Below the pieces are notes generated by a model. It did no database searches. It was not told the origin of the DNA and worked only from the letters and a program-made list of their open reading frames with translations. A program made the position numbers and the translations under genes. DNA of 64,000 nucleotides from Shinisaurus crocodilurus (taxonomy: Eukaryota > Chordata > Lepidosauria > Squamata > Shinisauridae): assembly GCA_021292165.1 (NCBI GenBank), contig CM037881.1:4154001-4218000 (forward strand), written 5' to 3'. Shown piece by piece: positions 32,205-43,016 of this stretch (its first letter is position 1; the number at the start of each line of letters is the position of its first letter).

Positions 32205-33028
32205 AGCTCGGGTCTCCGGGCCAATGCCCAGTTCTCCAGAGGCTCCACTCACACAATTTCTCTCCCGCAAAGGTTGGCTTCTACATCACTCTGGCGCTGC
32301 GGCATGGCAGCCGCTTTGGGGGCGCTTATTCCCACACCGCTGTCGCGGTGAGAATAGCCACTGTGCCTGGGGGAGGAGGGACCCATCCCGCAGCTTCCCT
32401 CCCTCCACCAACACTCAGACAAGCAAGCAAATCCCAGTGTGAAGCAGAGTTGTCGCTGGGGCTCCTTCTGTGCGGCTTGGGAGTTTTTTTTTGTGGACAG
32501 AAATTATGTAACAACCTTTCCCCATTCTCTGGCTCATTCTCTGTATGTTTAGCACTAAGGGGGAAAGCGGCGGTGACTCAAGTTGCCTTTCCATCTCTCA
32601 ACTATCACAGGAGCGCGTTCATAGCACAGCTTACACTTCCACGGCTGCTGTCGCCTTCTCATGCCTCCCCGCCCCACAGGGGATGAGCTGGAAGAAGCTC
32701 GTGTCATTAGCAGTAGCTAACAATAGCCACAACAGCAAAATTAGCCGCAGCAGAATGCACCAGCCAGGCCAGCAGGTGCCATCTGATCCTGTCGTGGGCT
32801 CTTTTAAGCTTCAGATCTTGATACACTCGCCCCGTCCCCCCAACATTTCACAGCTGAAATTAGGGACACACTTGTAACTTCCCTGTTCCCACACCAAGGG
32901 CCACCGCCCAAGGCCTCCGTGCCAAGGGTCTATTACTCCCTTTGCTGTATGTTGTACTCATGTGACTCTGCAGTAGCTTGTCCTCCACTGATTTAAAAGC
33001 TGAGCGGGTTTTGCTCTTTGGGTTAAAT

Positions 33029-33163
33029 CAGTGTTCTCCCACCTTGGGTCCCCAGATGTTTTTGGCCTGCAACTCCCAGCATGCCCCAGCCAGCGTAGCT
33101 GGCTGGGGCATGCTGGGAGTTGTAGGCCAAAAACATCTGGGGACCCAAGGTGGGAGAACACTC
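33029..33163. mobile_element. CAGTGTT MITE (hAT), complete
   Basis: 135-bp palindrome with a matched change in both arms (CTCCCACC and GGTGGGAG). Perfect duplications GGTTAAAT (33021-33028 and 33164-33171). The last terminal base is C instead of G. Confidence 0.96.
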
Positions 33164-33210
33164 GGTTAAATATACAGTAGAAAACCATAATTGTCCCACA
33201 ATACTGTATG

Positions 33211-33432
33211 TGGTAAAAGTGTTGGACTGGGAATCAGGAGATCTGGGTTCTAGTCCCCGCTCGGCCATGAAACTCACTGGGTGACTTTGGGCCAGCCACT
33301 GACTCTCAGCCTAACCTACCTCACAGGGTTGTTGTGAGGATAAAATGGAGAGGAGGAGGAGGATTATGTAAGCCGCCTTGGGTTCCTTGCAGGAGAAAAG
33401 GCGGGAGTATAAATATAATAAATAATAATATG
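33211..33432 (+). mobile_element. tRNA-derived SINE (Sauria-like)
   Basis: From AAGTGTTGGACTGGGAATCA through GGTTCTAGTCCCCGCTCGGC to the ATAAATATAATAAATAATAA tail. The first ~25 bp of the head are missing or diverged. Confidence 0.88.
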
Positions 33433-34269
33433 TAAAGAACGATATACCTCAGCAGCGGCAGTTTGGGAAGTGTCCTTAGTGTTCATACACGTCTTTACAT
33501 GCTTATGAATTGGAGACAAGATGCATCTTCTCTCTCCTCTGAGATTTAATAGCCAGAGATTGCAGGAGGGAACTGATCGCTGAAGAATGACAACTCTATA
33601 TATTGTACTTACATTCACAAACTTTTAATAAGCCACCCCAAAGGTAAAAATAGGGACCAGAGGTGCTTCCAGATGAGGCTTTTATTTTGCAACCGCCTTG
33701 CCTCATTCTTGGAATGCTGGGGGGGGGGCGGCAGATGTCATTGCCTTCCTTTTGGAACCGTCACATGTTCTCTCACTATCTCTGTCTTTTTTCTTACAAC
33801 AGAAAACCAGTCAGTCAATCAAATTCACACGGAAAATTTGTTAAGGAGGAAAAGACAAAATAGCTTCACAGTGTCTTTCGACTGGTTGCGCTAGGATCCC
33901 TCTGACAAGGACTTATAAGAGACAGCAGGCACCAAGAAAATAGGGACGACCCCTTGATTAAAAAATAATAATAAAGACAGTTGGAACATATGAAACTTGC
34001 CCACATAAATCATTGTGGCTGAGGGGCTGAGAGTCTCATAGTGTTGCTTGACGTGGTGGGACTTGTTTAATAGTTTGTGTGGCAAGTCACGATGAAAAGT
34101 GCTGGACTAATGCCAGAGGCAGTGGTGGGCTGGATGAGGGCCAACAAACAAGTTAAATCCTGATAAGAGCAAGGCTCTGTGGGTAGGTGGTTCCCTGGTC
34201 TGGGAATTAGGTAGACAGTCTGTCCTTTATGGGGCATCATTCCACCCCCGCCCCGCTGCCAACGGAACA

Positions 34270-34950
34270 GGTATGTAGTCTGGGAGTGCTCCTCAATTCA
34301 AAGCTGGCACTGGGGGGCCTCCGTGGTGAGGAGTACTTATGGCCAGCTATGGCTGGTTCTCCAGCTACAGCCATTTCCAGACTGGGATAACCTGGCGGCA
34401 ACAGTAGTCCATGCTCTGATAACTTCCCAGTTGGACTGTTGCAGTGCTCTCTGTGCGGAGCTTCCTTTGGAGATGGTCCTCGGTGCTAAATCTCTGCACT
34501 CTGCACTTCCAGTGAGCTAACACCCCCCCAAGTCAAGGCATTAGGACCAGTGTACAAAGCCCTAAATGGCTCAGGACCCAAGTACTTGAAGGACTGAGAT
34601 GTAAGACTTTTGCTTGTGGTGCCCTTGAGGAATGGCATGGCCTTTTCAGTGGCAGCACCCTGGCTATGGAACTTCCTTCTCTTAGAGGTTTGGCTGCCTC
34701 CTACGCTGTTGTTATTTAGGCACCAATTAAAGACCTATTTACGTATTTGTGCAGACTTTGGGCATACAGGCAAGTGTTCTATTCCTTTGTCGATTGATTG
34801 TGTTGATGGTTTTGTCGTATTTTATTACCTATATATTTGTAATTTTACAGTCGTGATTTTAATGTTTGTTTATGTGGTGTGTTGTGTTTTATAAAGGTTG
34901 TTAGCTGCCCTGGGCTCTTTGTGAGGAAGGTTGGGATAGAAAGCAAATAA
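34270..34950 (+). mobile_element. L2 LINE, old 3' part
   Basis: Degenerate reading VHALITSQLDCCSALCAELP, then later LFRHQLKTYLRI. The 3' region has GTTAGCTGCCCTGGGCTC and ends AAGCAAATAAAAG. Many stops. Confidence 0.7.
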
Positions 34951-35517
34951 AAGAGAAAAAGAAGTTGCTTTTTGTAAGATGGCAAGCGGGGTGGGGAGAC
35001 ATTCACTCTCCATTCTTTGCCTTTTGTCCAGTATCAGGGAGGCAAACCTGAGGGCCAGATCCAGCTGGGAGAGTCCCTGCGTTCTCTTGTTACCTCTCCA
35101 GCAGGGAGAGAGATTTCTCTCCGCTCATGCTCTAGGAATTTGGTTTGCAGGCATCTGAGACACACAATGGTGGTCTGACGTGCGCACTGATTGGCTCTTG
35201 GGGTGCCTCACAAAAGGTTTCATTTAGTGTGGCTGGATCATATTTTTATCTGGACTGGGTGTTCCTAATTTTAGTGACCTTAAGCCAAGAGGCATTTTCC
35301 AGTCCTGTGTGAACTTAGAGGGAGGCCACAGTTGAACTCTGGAATTCATCCGAAGGGCTCATTCCTAACCCCTGTTATGAATATGTTAAAAGAAAGTGAA
35401 CTAAGAAGTATTGCAGTGGCATGTGTGATGGGGCAGACTTTCAGCCTAGGGCTGCAATTCCCTGCAGAGTTCTTTGGGAGTCAGCTCCATTAAAGACAAT
35501 GGGGCTTCCGTCTAAGT

Positions 35518-35652
35518 CAGTGTTTCTCAACCTTGGGTCCCCAGATGTTTTTGGTCTACAACTCCCAGCATGCCCCAGCCAGCATAGCTGGCTGGGGCAT
35601 GCTGGGAGTTGTAGGCCAAAAACATCTGGGGACCCAAGGTTGAGAAACACTG
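35518..35652. mobile_element. CAGTGTT MITE (hAT), complete, TTTCTC subfamily
   Basis: 135-bp palindrome with perfect duplications GTCTAAGT (35510-35517 and 35653-35660). Confidence 0.96.
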
Positions 35653-35939
35653 GTCTAAGTAAACAAGCATAGGATCACCCTAAAAATTTCATCCATTTGG
35701 AGTAGTAGTAGTGTGATTCTGTGCCTCTGTTATCCACAGATGAAAGCTGTAAGTCTTTGCATCAGATACACCGAGTTTACTATCAGCCATGCTCCACAGA
35801 CTTCCTCATTTCAGTGGACATCAGATTGGGCATATACATCCACACACCACACTACAAACTGCGTTCACAGTTGTTCTCTCTCCACGGTATCCTAGGAACT
35901 GTAGATCTGTGAGGGGAAACTAGGGATCTCTAATAGAGA

Positions 35940-36185
35940 ATATGGTATTTCCAGCACCAGGCGAAGGCCTTTTTATTTTCCCAACCATTTTAAGAACTGT
36001 TTTTTTAGTTCTTTTCGTACTTTATTCTGCTGCTGGTTTATGTTAGTTTCATGTGCTGGGATGGTTTTATTCTTTGCTGCTGATTTTATCTTGGTTCTTT
36101 TCCTCCCCATGTTTATATTTCATGTTTTTAATGCATTATAGATTAAATTACATTGTCACATTGGCATTTTTGTAAAAAAAAAAAA
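35940..36185 (+). mobile_element. L2-like 3' region, old
   Basis: TTCCAGCACCAGGCGAAGGC, then TTTTTATTTTCCCAACCATT matches the C-terminal and 3' region of the L2-like family (compare 22250 and 63235). It ends in an A-run. Confidence 0.6.
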
Positions 36186-36411
36186 GCCGAGATATATTCA
36201 GTTAGACAGAATTCCTGGAATTATCATTAGGGGATGCGGGGGGGGGGGTAGAAAGCACAAGAGCTTCTTTTTTGATTTAAAGAATTCTCAGTGGATCATT
36301 CCAAAAGGTTAGCCATTTTGGTCATTTGCAGCAAAATGGCTAGTGGCACTTTAAATGCCAACCAATTTATTATAGCTTATGCCACAGTGAATACCTGTCT
36401 GGCACAGCAGA

Positions 36412-36478
36412 CCTATACATGTCTACTCAAAAGTAACTCCTATTGAGTTCAATGGGGCTTACTTCCAGAGGTTGTTTT
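36412..36478. repeat. AAGTAA/TTACTT palindromic repeat
   Basis: CTACTCAAAAGTAACTCCTA, then TTGAGTTCAATGGGGCTTAC. It is related to the segments near 60340-60483. Confidence 0.6.
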
Positions 36479-37240
36479 CCTTCAGTACCCAGAAGGCATG
36501 TACACAAGAGGTCTTTGTTTAATCCTAGAGATGTGTGAGCTCTCCAAAGCTCCCCTTGAATTAACTCAGAAATAACGTGAGATCTTCGGGAGGCGGGGGG
36601 AGGAGAAGACCTTGCGTAAATTTACAAGCAAATTCAAGGGCTCGGAAATTTTGTTTTCCCATTTATTTATTTATTTCTTATATTTATTAATCGCCCATCT
36701 TGCCCTTATTTAATGTAATGATGTAGCTTCACTCTACTTGTTCCAATATGGGCTGGGGGAGAAGGGGCAAATCCTGGAGTTTGTGGGGGGGGGCGAGTCC
36801 CACTGTGGGTGCTTCGAAGGGGTGGGCTTCCCCCACCCTCCGTTTTTGCTCCTGCAGCCTCTTCATTCTGCCCTTGTGCAACGTAATGAAATGCAATCCA
36901 TTGCAGGGGCAAAAACTAAGGCTGGGAGACAGCCCGTCTCATGCCCAGGACAAGTGAAGGCTTCCTCCCAGCCTTGGGATTTGGCCCCACTGCCTCTTAA
37001 TTTCCCCAGAGGCGAGCAACCTGTGAACCTTGGGCCAGATAGGGCCCAGCCCACACCATGTAAAAGAGCGGTGTCACTCCGTCACAATGCACAGGGGGAA
37101 GCTGGCAATTCTTCTCCACCTCGGATTTCAGTATCAGTTCCTCATCGATGCATGCTTCTGTTGTGATATGTATCACATTCACAAGCTGGAGCACATTGTT
37201 GACAACATGGAAGGAACAGAATGGCGGTAAACAAGTTTGT

Positions 37241-37770
37241 TATGTCTTTCTAGAATCTCGTGCTCTCGCAGGGGTTACTAGAGTGTATGGGAAACAGTAT
37301 GAGCCTGTCACATGGTTTATGCTTTCTGCTGACGTACTGACTTGTTTTTCTGTCTGGAGCCATTTTAGAGAGGAGCAGGACTGTTCTCTCTCTTCGCTCT
37401 TTTCTTCTAACTTTTGCTTGCTGGACTTATGCAACCATGTAACGTCTTTGCTGAGGTGGAGTAAAGCCAACCTTGCTCCACTGGAATAAATGCTTGCTAT
37501 GCATTGTACTCTGCACATGCACTGTAACTAGGAATGTATACTCTGTAGAATATTACTTGCTAAAGTAAATAAACAGGTAGAATAGACCTGTGGAGTTACA
37601 GAGTTATTTCTTTGCTACATGGAATCTGCAAACGGGGAAGCTGGCAGCTGGAATCAGATTACAGGAGCTGGCTGGCTGTTTGCAACCGAAACGCTGCACG
37701 CTGCGCAGAGAGGGAGAGAAAGATCTGAACTTCTGTGGATTTATGGGCGTCTACACACAGGAACAGGATT
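37241..37770 (+). mobile_element. LTR-like element plus leader fragment
   Basis: TGTTATGTCTTTC to TTTGCTACA (37241-37619), then TGG where a primer-binding site would start. It has AATAAACAGGTAGAATAGAC near the 3' part, and the following leader resembles 20517-20740. No retroviral genes follow. Confidence 0.45.
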
Positions 37771-37825
37771 TTTTAATCTCCCATCTCGCACACACGGGGC
37801 TCTGCTGTCACTCACGCGCCATCAG

Positions 37826-37855
37826 CTTCCTCCTCCTCCTCCTCCTCCTCCTCCA
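37826..37855. repeat. (CTC)n run
   Basis: About nine perfect triplets. Confidence 0.9.
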
Positions 37856-38483
37856 TCCCGTGCTACTATTTACCCTTTACAGAAAACAGATGGTCCGGTC
37901 CCTGTCCAGAGGGTTTACAGTATCAGTTCAGAGAACATCTCCCTCTCTATATTCCAACCGTTGTTGTTGCCAGTGATTGTGCCTATTGGAATAAAGACAA
38001 GCATTTGGTTGTCAGGCACCATTGTGCACAGAAAAAGACTTGATAAACACAGTGTTTCCTCTTTGATTTCAGGTTCTTTCCAGGCTCCAGTTGGCTGGTG
38101 CAGAACCCCAAAGCCCACCGGGCACACCATTAAAGAGTCTGCACCTGTCAAGGTTACTGTGCATCAGGAAGGTTGACTCTGGCCTCTCCTAGTAGCTGGC
38201 TACTCCTTTGGGACTACCACCAGCCATGTCCCAATTCTTTTTTTTTTTTAGGTCAGAACACAACTATGAGATGTGGTCCTTAAGAGATCCATACAAAAAT
38301 GCGGGATTAGTTGACTGAAAGCCTCCAAGTCACTGAATGGCCAGTTCACAATCTGGCATGGTTTAGGAAAACCAACCAGCCTGCATCAAATTTTAATAAA
38401 ACAAGCAAAGCAAGTCAAAATATGTTCACCATGTTAGACCATTGCAATAAAATTCACAATCCAGTATAATAATACCTTCAGTA

Positions 38484-38722
38484 TTTATTTATTTATTTTA
38501 TTTATTTATTATATTTATACCCCGCCTTTTTTCCTGCAAGGAACCCAAGGCGGCTTACATAATCCTCCTCTCCATTTTATCCTCACAACAACCCTGTGAG
38601 GTAGGTTAGGCTGAGAGTCCGTGACTGGCCCAATGTCACCCAGTGAGTTTCATGGCTGAGCGGGGACTAGAACCCAGATCTCCCGAGTCCCAGTCCAGCA
38701 CTCTCACCACTACGCCAGAGGC
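38484..38722 (-). mobile_element. tRNA-derived SINE (Sauria-like)
   Basis: The inverse strand runs from GAGAGTGCTGGACTGGGACT through GGGTTCTAGTCCCCGCTCAG to GGCGGGGTATAAATATAATA and (AAATA)n. Confidence 0.9.
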
Positions 38723-38764
38723 TTTCAAGTGTAACAGAGCTCTTTCTCAAGATGGATGTCAAAT

Positions 38765-38766
<2 letters not shown>

Positions 38767-38808
<42 letters not shown>
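38767..38808. repeat. (TA)n(GA)n microsatellite
   Basis: A compound dinucleotide tract. Confidence 0.93.
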
Positions 38809-38811
<3 letters not shown>

Positions 38812-39518
38812 TTTGAACATATTTTTTAAAGGTACAAATTTACAAAAAAAATATGTATTAATCCTCACTAGTTTGCATAGACTGTTTCAGTCTTCCTCCT
38901 CCTTCTAGACTTGATTTGGCTAGAGCTTTACCAAATTAGACATGACATCAGGAGATCTCTGGTGCTGGCGGAAGGTGGGTTTAACACTTTCCCCCACGTT
39001 GTTTTCCCAATGGAAATGGCCTCCTGGCTACTCTTTTCCAGCAGGAGTCCATTCTGGATGAAGAATCTATGGTGGAAAGCCACCCTTTGAAAATATGACA
39101 GACAATAGAAGTAAGCCATGCCTGTCTCTAGCACAGCTTCAGGCTCAAGGGGCCTTAGTACGGCAAGGAACAGATGGCGGGGAAGGGGAGTAATATTTAT
39201 TTTGGCAGAGCTGGAGATTAATTTTAGAAAGCACACTAAATAAAAAGTCAATAGAAGCCAAATGAAGTGATATTGCCACTCAGCTGGAGAGCTGAATCTT
39301 GTGCACCCCCTTAGGAAAATTCCCCAGAGAGTCCCCCAAATGTACTGGTGCGGAGATGGGATAGCCAGGAAAGATCTCGTTCTGTGGCTTACTCTGTAAA
39401 GTGTCGTGCACTTAATGAATAGCAGCAAGAATAACTATAAGAATAAAGCAATATTATTTTCAAAGGAAACAAAACACAATAACTTGCTCCGGACCCACAT
39501 GGCAGGTACATTTTAGGG

Positions 39519-39654
39519 CAGGGCTCTCCAACCTTGGGTCCCCAGATGTTGCTGGCCTACAGCTCCCAGCGTACCCAGCCAGCATGGCTAATGGCAGGGG
39601 ATCCTGGGAGCTGTAGGCCAGCAACATCTGGGGACCCAAGGTTGGAGAGCCCTG
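39519..39654. mobile_element. GGGCTCTCC-type MITE (hAT), complete
   Basis: 136-bp palindrome CAGGGCTCTCCAACC to GGTTGGAGAGCCCTG, with perfect duplications TTTTAGGG (39511-39518 and 39655-39662). Confidence 0.96.
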
Positions 39655-39817
39655 TTTTAGGGGAAGGACATGTGAATGGCACCTTAAGTTGCTTCTCTGT
39701 TCCATTGGTGGAAAAGTAGCTTGGAGGAGTGGTTTCGAGAAGAAAAATGGCCAGGGTAGACGGTTAAGCACCTCCCACCACCAGTGTTCCTTCATTCTGA
39801 CTGACAGCCCCCTGAAG

Positions 39818-39971
39818 CAGGGCTGGTGCAAGGCAGTTTGGTGCCCTAGGCAAGATCAGATATTTAGTGCCCCCCCTTCCCACTTGAGCCCTCCCTCCCT
39901 ATTTCTGGCACCCCCTTTAGCCCTGCGCCCTAGGCAGCTGCCTAGTTGGCCTAATGGTAGCACCGGCCCTG
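39818..39971. mobile_element. CAGGGC hAT MITE, 154 bp
   Basis: Ends CAGGGCTGGTGCAAGGCAG and AATGGTAGCACCGGCCCTG, with perfect duplications CCCTGAAG (39810-39817 and 39972-39979). Inverse orientation to 24208 and 30494. Confidence 0.94.
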
Positions 39972-40607
39972 CCCTGAAGCTGCTTTTCATTTTTCAAAAA
40001 GGTGGTGGTGGTGGGCGGAGAGACTTTCATATGCATCTCCCATGTAATCTGCAGGTTGGCCTTCATGTAAACCATGCATTTTAAAGGGAAATGCTACAGT
40101 TACAGTACGTTTTTACTCTCATCTACTCACGGACCGGGCTCAGACCTGCTCAGTTTCAGGCAAGACTGTTATATCAGATCCCTCCTCGTTGCCACATGCC
40201 CTGCCTCCTTGTGCCCAATAAGGCAGTGTTGCAAGATAGCCACACAGGGTGCTTCTTCCAGACAAGGCTTTTATTGTGCAATTGTCCTGCTTCGTTCATG
40301 GAATTCTATGGAAGGTTCAGACCGTTGTCATCTTCCATTTGCCACTCTTTGCATGTTTTCCCACTGCTGCCTCCATCTTTTTTCTCACCACAAAAAAATA
40401 CGTGAAGGAGGGAAAGGTGGAATAGCTGTCATGCCGGGAGCCCTCAGTGTGGAAGCACCCATGGCTGGCAGGAGCATGTGTGTGGTCGTGTAACAGGAAG
40501 CACCTCAGGCCAAGGAGGACTTCCGGCCACAAGGGAAGCTGGCGCCATGCCACGCGGAGAGGCCCCACGGCAGCAGGGCTCTGACGGCGCCAACCGCATC
40601 CCAGCAC

Positions 40608-41285
40608 ATCATCAGGCGATCACTCGTGACCGAGTAAGATTGTCCTCCGGGATAAAAGGAGGAAATTCTAAAGAAGATTGTGTAGACTCTAGCGATGGGT
40701 CCGTAAGTGACTGTGGAGGCCAATTCTAGATCCACACAGCTTCCCACAGTGAGGACACAGGTTACCAGATGGAAGACGGTCCTGTAAAGGATTCGTTTGA
40801 CGTGCTTTTCGCTTAGCACGTTTCTCCCTTTCACCTTGCACTCGGGCTTCTTCAAAGTCCATGGAACCTTTGTGAGAGGCACAACCTCCATTTAGATCGT
40901 TCATGGGCCAGAGCTTCCCAGTTTTCGATGTTTATATTGCATTTTTTTAGATTAGCCTTATGAACATCTTTAAACCTCTTATATTGACCACCGATATTCC
41001 GCTTTCCATCCTTGAGTTGGGAGTAGAGTAACTGCTTTGGGAGACGGCAGTCAGGCATTCGAACAACATGACCGGTCCACTGAAGTTGGCGTTGAAGGAT
41101 CATTTTTTCAATGCTAGTAGTCTTTGCTTCTTCCAGTACACTGACATTTGTTCGCCTATCTTCCCAAGTAATTCGCAGGATTTTCCGGAGGCAACGTTGA
41201 TGAAACCTTTCAAGGAGGTGGAAGTGATGTTTATAGATAGTCCATGTTTCGCAGGCATACAATAAAGTTGGTACACTTTATATGT
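40608..41285 (-). mobile_element. C2H2-tailed non-LTR retrotransposon, 3' part
   Basis: The minus strand matches 43670-44350 of the longer copy: ACETWTIYKHHFHLLERFHQ, then VVRMPDCRLPKQLLYSQLKD, then the finger CPHCGKLCGSRIGLHSHLRTH. Arg replaces the stop seen in the longer copy. It is 5'-truncated near 41285, with a frameshift close to that end and another near 40880. Confidence 0.9.
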
Positions 41286-41772
41286 GTACCCAGCACATAT
41301 GATACTCCTTACCCTTCGTGTTCCTTGGCGTAGCATTTGATGCCTAGCACAGCTCAGACACGGTTCCCTCCCTCCACGTGTACACTCTCATATGCTTCTC
41401 TACATGGTATTTCATGTACCGGGAATATTATAAAAACGTAAGGGACTTTTTCTGTTTAGTGGCGTACGGTACAATTGAGAAGTGGTGCAATTGTTTTGTT
41501 GCTAAAGTTTAATTTGCATTACATTAATTTGTTTTGGGTCTAAGACAAGAGAGAGAGAAAAACTCCCAAGTGCCAATAGAGATCTTTGTGTATTTTTATT
41601 TTTGCCCGACGCGTTTTGGCCTAAGCCTTTTTCAAGGGCGCTTATTTTCTAATGTTTTTTCGAGGCAAACAGCTTCATCAGTCTTTCGTCAGAAAGCAGA
41701 GATTTTTTAACAACTTAGTATAACCAGAAGTCCTTCATCACACAGCGATATCCTGTGGTTTAACCCAAAATA

Positions 41773-41795
41773 TGTGTGTGTGTGTGTGTGTGTGT
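41773..41795. repeat. (GT)n microsatellite
   Basis: About 11 units. Confidence 0.93.
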
Positions 41796-41904
41796 CCTTT
41801 TCTTCTTCTTCTCCCCGCCTTCTCCTGCATCTCTCTCACACTGAAGAGCAGCCTCACTGAGCTGTGAGTATAAGTGGAACAGCAGCAGTGGGAGGGAGTC
41901 ATAG

Positions 41905-42388
41905 CATCACAGAATCATAGAAAAGTAGAGTTGGAAGGGGCCTACAAGGCCATCGAGTCCAACCCGCTGCTCAACGCAGGAATCCAGGTCAAAGCATCCC
42001 CGACAGATGGCCGTCCAGCTGCACCTTGAATGCCTCCAGAGTGGGAGAGCCCACCACCTCCCTAGGCAGTTGGTTCCATTGTCTTATTGCTCTGACAGTC
42101 AGGAAATTTTTCCTGATGTTCAGGTGGAATCTAGGTTCCTGTAACTTGAGCCCATTATTCCGTGTCCTGCAAACTGGGATGATCGAGAAGAGATCCTGGC
42201 CCTCCTCTGTGTGACAACCCTTCAAGTACTGGAAGAGTGCGATCCTATCTCCCCTCAGTCTCCTCTTCTGAAGGCTAAACATGCCCAGTGCTTTTAGTCT
42301 CTCCTCATAGGGCCTTGTTTCCAGTCCCTTTATCATCCTTGTTGCCCTCCTCTGAACCCTCTCCAGTTTGTCTACGTCCTTCTGAAAG
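41905..42388 (-). mobile_element. CR1 LINE, 3' end
   Basis: Tail ATAGAAAAGTAGAGTTGGAA and an intact C-terminal frame on the minus strand ([18 protein letters not shown], then [20 protein letters not shown]). Confidence 0.94.
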
Positions 42389-42785
42389 TGAGTCCTGAAC
42401 TCTTGCTCCCCCTGTCAGTTTTGGACCCACAATTGCCCACCTTCCTGCTTTCGGGGGGGGGGCGGGGACGGCTTTTGTCTTGCAGGGAGGAAGGCAGTTT
42501 GGAGAGCTTAATTCTGAGCTGATGTGAGGCTGTCAGGAAAGAGTTAAGCAGATGCATCATCCTGCCGCTCCTCTGCTCAAACCAGCAACCTCCTGCAGTG
42601 GCTTTTAAATTATTATTTTAAATTGAGAGGGAGGGAGGGAGGGAGACTGTTTTTTAACGTGTTTGCTTTGGCCCTACTTTGCTAACTGCCCTGTTAACAA
42701 GAATTATCAAAGACAAAGACCCTTAGAAGTATGTCGGGTAGGATGGGAGGCAGGAGAGTGAGAAATGCATTAAACATTACAGAAG

Positions 42786-43016
42786 AGGGCCAGTGTGGCG
42801 TAGTAGTGGCGAGAGTGCTGGGCTGGGACCCAGGAGATCCGGGTTCTAGTCCCCGCTCGGCCATGAAGCTCACTGGGTGACTTTGGGCCAGTCACTGACT
42901 CAGCCTAACCTGCCTCACAGGGTTGTTGTGAGGATAAAATGGAGGAGGAGGATTATGTGAGCCGCCTTGAGATCCTTGCAGAAAAAAAGGCAGGATATAA
43001 ATATAATAAAATAAAT
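42786..43016 (+). mobile_element. tRNA-derived SINE (Sauria-like), nearly full length
   Basis: GGGCCAGTGTGGCGTAGTAG head, B-box GGTTCTAGTCCCCGCTCGGC, then AGGCAGGATATAAATATAAT tail. The MITE at 43017 inserted in its tail. Confidence 0.9.

Noticed and set aside
37619..38176. 185-codon open frame
   Set aside because: It runs over the LTR-like leader and a (CTC)n run giving a proline stretch. No domain and no splice evidence.
42786..43016. tRNA gene
   Set aside because: The tRNA-like B-box GGTTCTAGTCC belongs to the head of a SINE repeated five times here. No cloverleaf is complete.
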